Positions 22,311 to 24,064 of a DNA stretch of 24,064 bases are shown in pieces; positions within the stretch are counted from its first letter, which is position 1, and each line of letters begins with the position of its first letter. This DNA is from DATCIH01 sp036507955 (GTDB lineage Bacteria > Bacillota > Clostridia > Clostridiales > Clostridiaceae): positions 1-24,064 of the forward strand of contig DATCIH010000016.1 in assembly GCA_036507955.1 (NCBI GenBank). The letters are read 5' to 3'. Made by a program: the position numbers and the translations under genes. The notes under the pieces are model-generated. The model worked only from the letters and a program-made list of their open reading frames with translations, was not told where the DNA came from and made no database searches.

Positions 22311-23997
22311 GTATTGCCTCCAAAACTTTAATATAAGGGGGTGTCCCTTTTTTTACCCTTTTCATTTCATACATTTTTTCATCTGCTTCTATTATAACCG
22401 AATTAAGATTATTATCTTTGTCCTTTTTATAGGATGCCATGCCATAGGCTATGCTTGTTTTGTAGTCTTGATTTTTACTATCTTTTTCTTCAATTTTTTC
22501 TTGTAAACTATTTAACGCATCTAAAAGTGCATCTACAGAATGTCCCTTAATAATTGTAGCAAACTCATCTCCCCCGATTCTATATACTTCTCCATAAGTT
22601 TCAAATGCTTCCTTAAGTAAATCTCCAGATCTACAGATATAATTGTCTCCTTCACTATGACCGAACCCATCATTAACTTCTTTTAACCCATCCAAATCAA
22701 AGATAATTACAGATATATTTCCCTCCAGATTTTTATTTAACCTATTTATCATCATTTCATAGGAGGTTCTATTCTTTAGACCAGTCATAATATCTGTATA
22801 TGCAAGGGTCTCGTACATTTCACTTTTTGATTTAATGTCATAAATATCTAAAACTATGTGCCCAAGACTAATTGTCAACATCAATATGAATATCAAAATC
22901 CCAAATTGAGTAAAAAATTGAGCATTTAAACCCGGAGTATTGGGAAAATAGAACCTTGTTAAATCTAGAATACCCGTAAAGCCTAATATAATAAAACCTA
23001 TACAGAAAGCTTTTATACTTTTATTTCCAGATATTAATTCCCTTATGGATACAATAATTATGGTTATAATAAAGAGTAGTAAAAAGCCATGGAAAATAAT
23101 AATTCCGTCCATATAAGCAGAAGCATTATAGATTTGAGCAATATTAATAGCTAAAAAGAATATGCTAAATAAATATAAGTAGAATTTAATAAATCCACCA
23201 TACTTAGGCTTATAGGTAGTGAGTATAAATAAAATCATAGGTATACAAAGAAGAAATAATGATAAACAAGCACTATATAAAAGCATTATTGGATTGTCAT
23301 AAATAAGTTGAATGATTTTGCTCTCTGATATTATCCATATTCCCGTGAGTATTGAAAAGGCTCCTAAGTATAGCACTTCCTTAAAGTAGCCCAGTTTTGA
23401 TCTTAGTACGAAAAATAATGCTATAATTATCAAACCTATAAATAATATAACCCCGCCTATAACTAAGGTTAAGCCATAGGAATATATAATATTTAATATA
23501 TAAGTGCTTTTAGAGCCTATATAAATACTATTGATATTTCCTAAATATTGCCTAAAAGCTGAAACCAAGGTAATCTTAAGCTTTCCACCCTGATAGCCCT
23601 GAGGCAATTTTATAAAATGAAAGGAGCTACCTGGAATCTTAGACTGGCTGTAATAGCTTGGATAACTATAGATTAATTTATCATTTATAAATACTTTCAT
23701 AAATTGTTGAGAGGTCCTTAAAAACAAGGTGGCATCGTCAACAGTATCAGTAGGTAAAGTATTTGTAATTGTTAATACCTTCCCACTCTCCCCCCCTTTT
23801 GCAACACTAGGCAAGCTAGGTAGAAGTTTCATCGCCCCATCGCTCTGCCAGCTATATTCCCATCCATTTTTAATTTCCTTAGAGGTATCTTTATTTAGAA
23901 AGCTTGTCTCTCTAATTTGAGGAGCTCTAATGAGAACAACTACAATTAGAATCAATAATATTATTAAGGGCAACAAGTACTTTTTATATATTTTCAT
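22288..23997 (-). CDS. Membrane diguanylate cyclase with extracellular sensor (GGDEF)
   Basis: A 569-residue protein predicted to make cyclic di-GMP. A signal-anchor (7-24) leads into an extracellular beta-rich domain (about 30-165; NGWEYSW, TLFLRTSQQFMKVFINDKLI), as in 7TMR-DISM receptors. Seven or so membrane segments follow (about 172-385), then the GGDEF domain (395-555) with YTDIMTGLKNR (400-410), FDLDGLKEVND (433-443) and an intact GGDEF (475-479). The product-inhibition RxxD site, expected 5 residues before GGDEF, is absent (ETYG instead), so feedback inhibition is not expected through it. No EAL or HD-GYP domain is fused. The gene overlaps argC by 23 nt. AGGTGA lies 6 nt before ATG 23997; a TATAAT at 24062-24057 may be the -10, with the -35 outside the window. 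Confidence 0.92.
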   Translation of the reverse strand: MKIYKKYLLPLIILLILIVVVLIRAPQIRETSFLNKDTSKEIKNGWEYSWQSDGAMKLLPSLPSVAKGGESGKVLTITNTLPTDTVDDATLFLRTSQQFMKVFINDKLIYSYPSYYSQSKIPGSSFHFIKLPQGYQGGKLKITLVSAFRQYLGNINSIYIGSKSTYILNIIYSYGLTLVIGGVILFIGLIIIALFFVLRSKLGYFKEVLYLGAFSILTGIWIISESKIIQLIYDNPIMLLYSACLSLFLLCIPMILFILTTYKPKYGGFIKFYLYLFSIFFLAINIAQIYNASAYMDGIIIFHGFLLLFIITIIIVSIRELISGNKSIKAFCIGFIILGFTGILDLTRFYFPNTPGLNAQFFTQFGILIFILMLTISLGHIVLDIYDIKSKSEMYETLAYTDIMTGLKNRTSYEMMINRLNKNLEGNISVIIFDLDGLKEVNDGFGHSEGDNYICRSGDLLKEAFETYGEVYRIGGDEFATIIKGHSVDALLDALNSLQEKIEEKDSKNQDYKTSIAYGMASYKKDKDNNLNSVIIEADEKMYEMKRVKKGTPPYIKVLEAIHETQNFC

Positions 23998-24056
23998 TTA
24001 TATCACCTATTTTTCATTAGATATTTACATTTTATCATGAAATCACATAATTCTCT

Positions 24057-24062
24057 ATTATA
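24057..24062 (-). promoter_or_regulatory. Possible -10 of the GGDEF-argC operon
   Basis: TATAAT on the minus strand, about 60 nt upstream of the GGDEF start. The -35 position is beyond the window edge, so this cannot be confirmed here. Confidence 0.35.
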
Positions 24063-24064
24063 TA

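Noticed and set aside
1..24064. CRISPR array, tRNA, rRNA or prophage
   Set aside because: No regularly spaced repeats, no cloverleaf or rRNA sequence, and no phage structural genes were seen.

Overview
The window looks like the chromosome of a low-GC, AT-rich Firmicute, most likely a Clostridium or close relative. The evidence is the strong AAGGAGGTG-type ribosome sites, A/T-ending codons, intrinsic terminators, an Rpn-type nuclease relic, a type-2 argC and a clostridial-style LtaS. The species cannot be read from the sequence. Almost every gene lies on the minus strand, so transcription mostly runs from high to low coordinates.

Region 1 (1-15185) is an accessory carbohydrate-catabolism locus. 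In transcription order its first block is a sugar-isomerase-like TIM barrel (13890-14720), a gutted Gfo/Idh/MocA oxidoreductase (13385-13854) and two tandem VOC proteins, closed by a terminator at 12425-12467. Next come an NAD-dependent epimerase and a second gutted Gfo/Idh/MocA gene, closed by a terminator at 10738-10769. A membrane-anchored AraC/YesN-type regulator (8129-10438) with its own promoter and terminator follows. After it is an ABC importer operon from a promoter at 7867-7895: LplB-type permease, YtcP-type permease, a lipoprotein binding protein, then past an internal hairpin a DUF6807 (PmoA-like) protein and two intact Gfo/Idh/MocA dehydrogenases. The N-terminal half of a cupin/AraC regulator runs off the left edge. 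No glycoside hydrolase, sugar kinase, aldolase or importer ATPase is present. The gene set fits import of a glycoside or sugar acid, processed by oxidation and isomerisation or elimination; the importer probably borrows an ATPase encoded elsewhere. That substrate logic is inference.

Region 2 (14764-18818) holds a frameshifted small protein of unknown function, an L,D-transpeptidase on the plus strand, the C-terminal wreck of an Rpn/PD-(D/E)XK transposase-like nuclease, a bidirectional terminator, and a lipoteichoic acid synthase with a conspicuous three-half-site operator upstream.

Region 3 (18982-21365) is a 2.4-kb segment bracketed by two diverged 42-nt repeats in inverted orientation. Inside are a hairpin, a small frameshifted gene, a glutamine-amidotransferase-like protein whose catalytic His and Glu are both Gln, a VOC protein, and an HD-hydrolase fragment truncated next to the right repeat. 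The amidotransferase-like and VOC genes share an identical 15-nt operator-like sequence at almost the same distance from their starts. 

Region 4 (21369-24064) is a two-gene operon in which a multispanning GGDEF diguanylate cyclase overlaps argC by 23 nt.

The number of broken genes (two Gfo/Idh/MocA, two single-base frameshifts, one Rpn relic, one HD fragment) marks this as a region under active decay or turnover.
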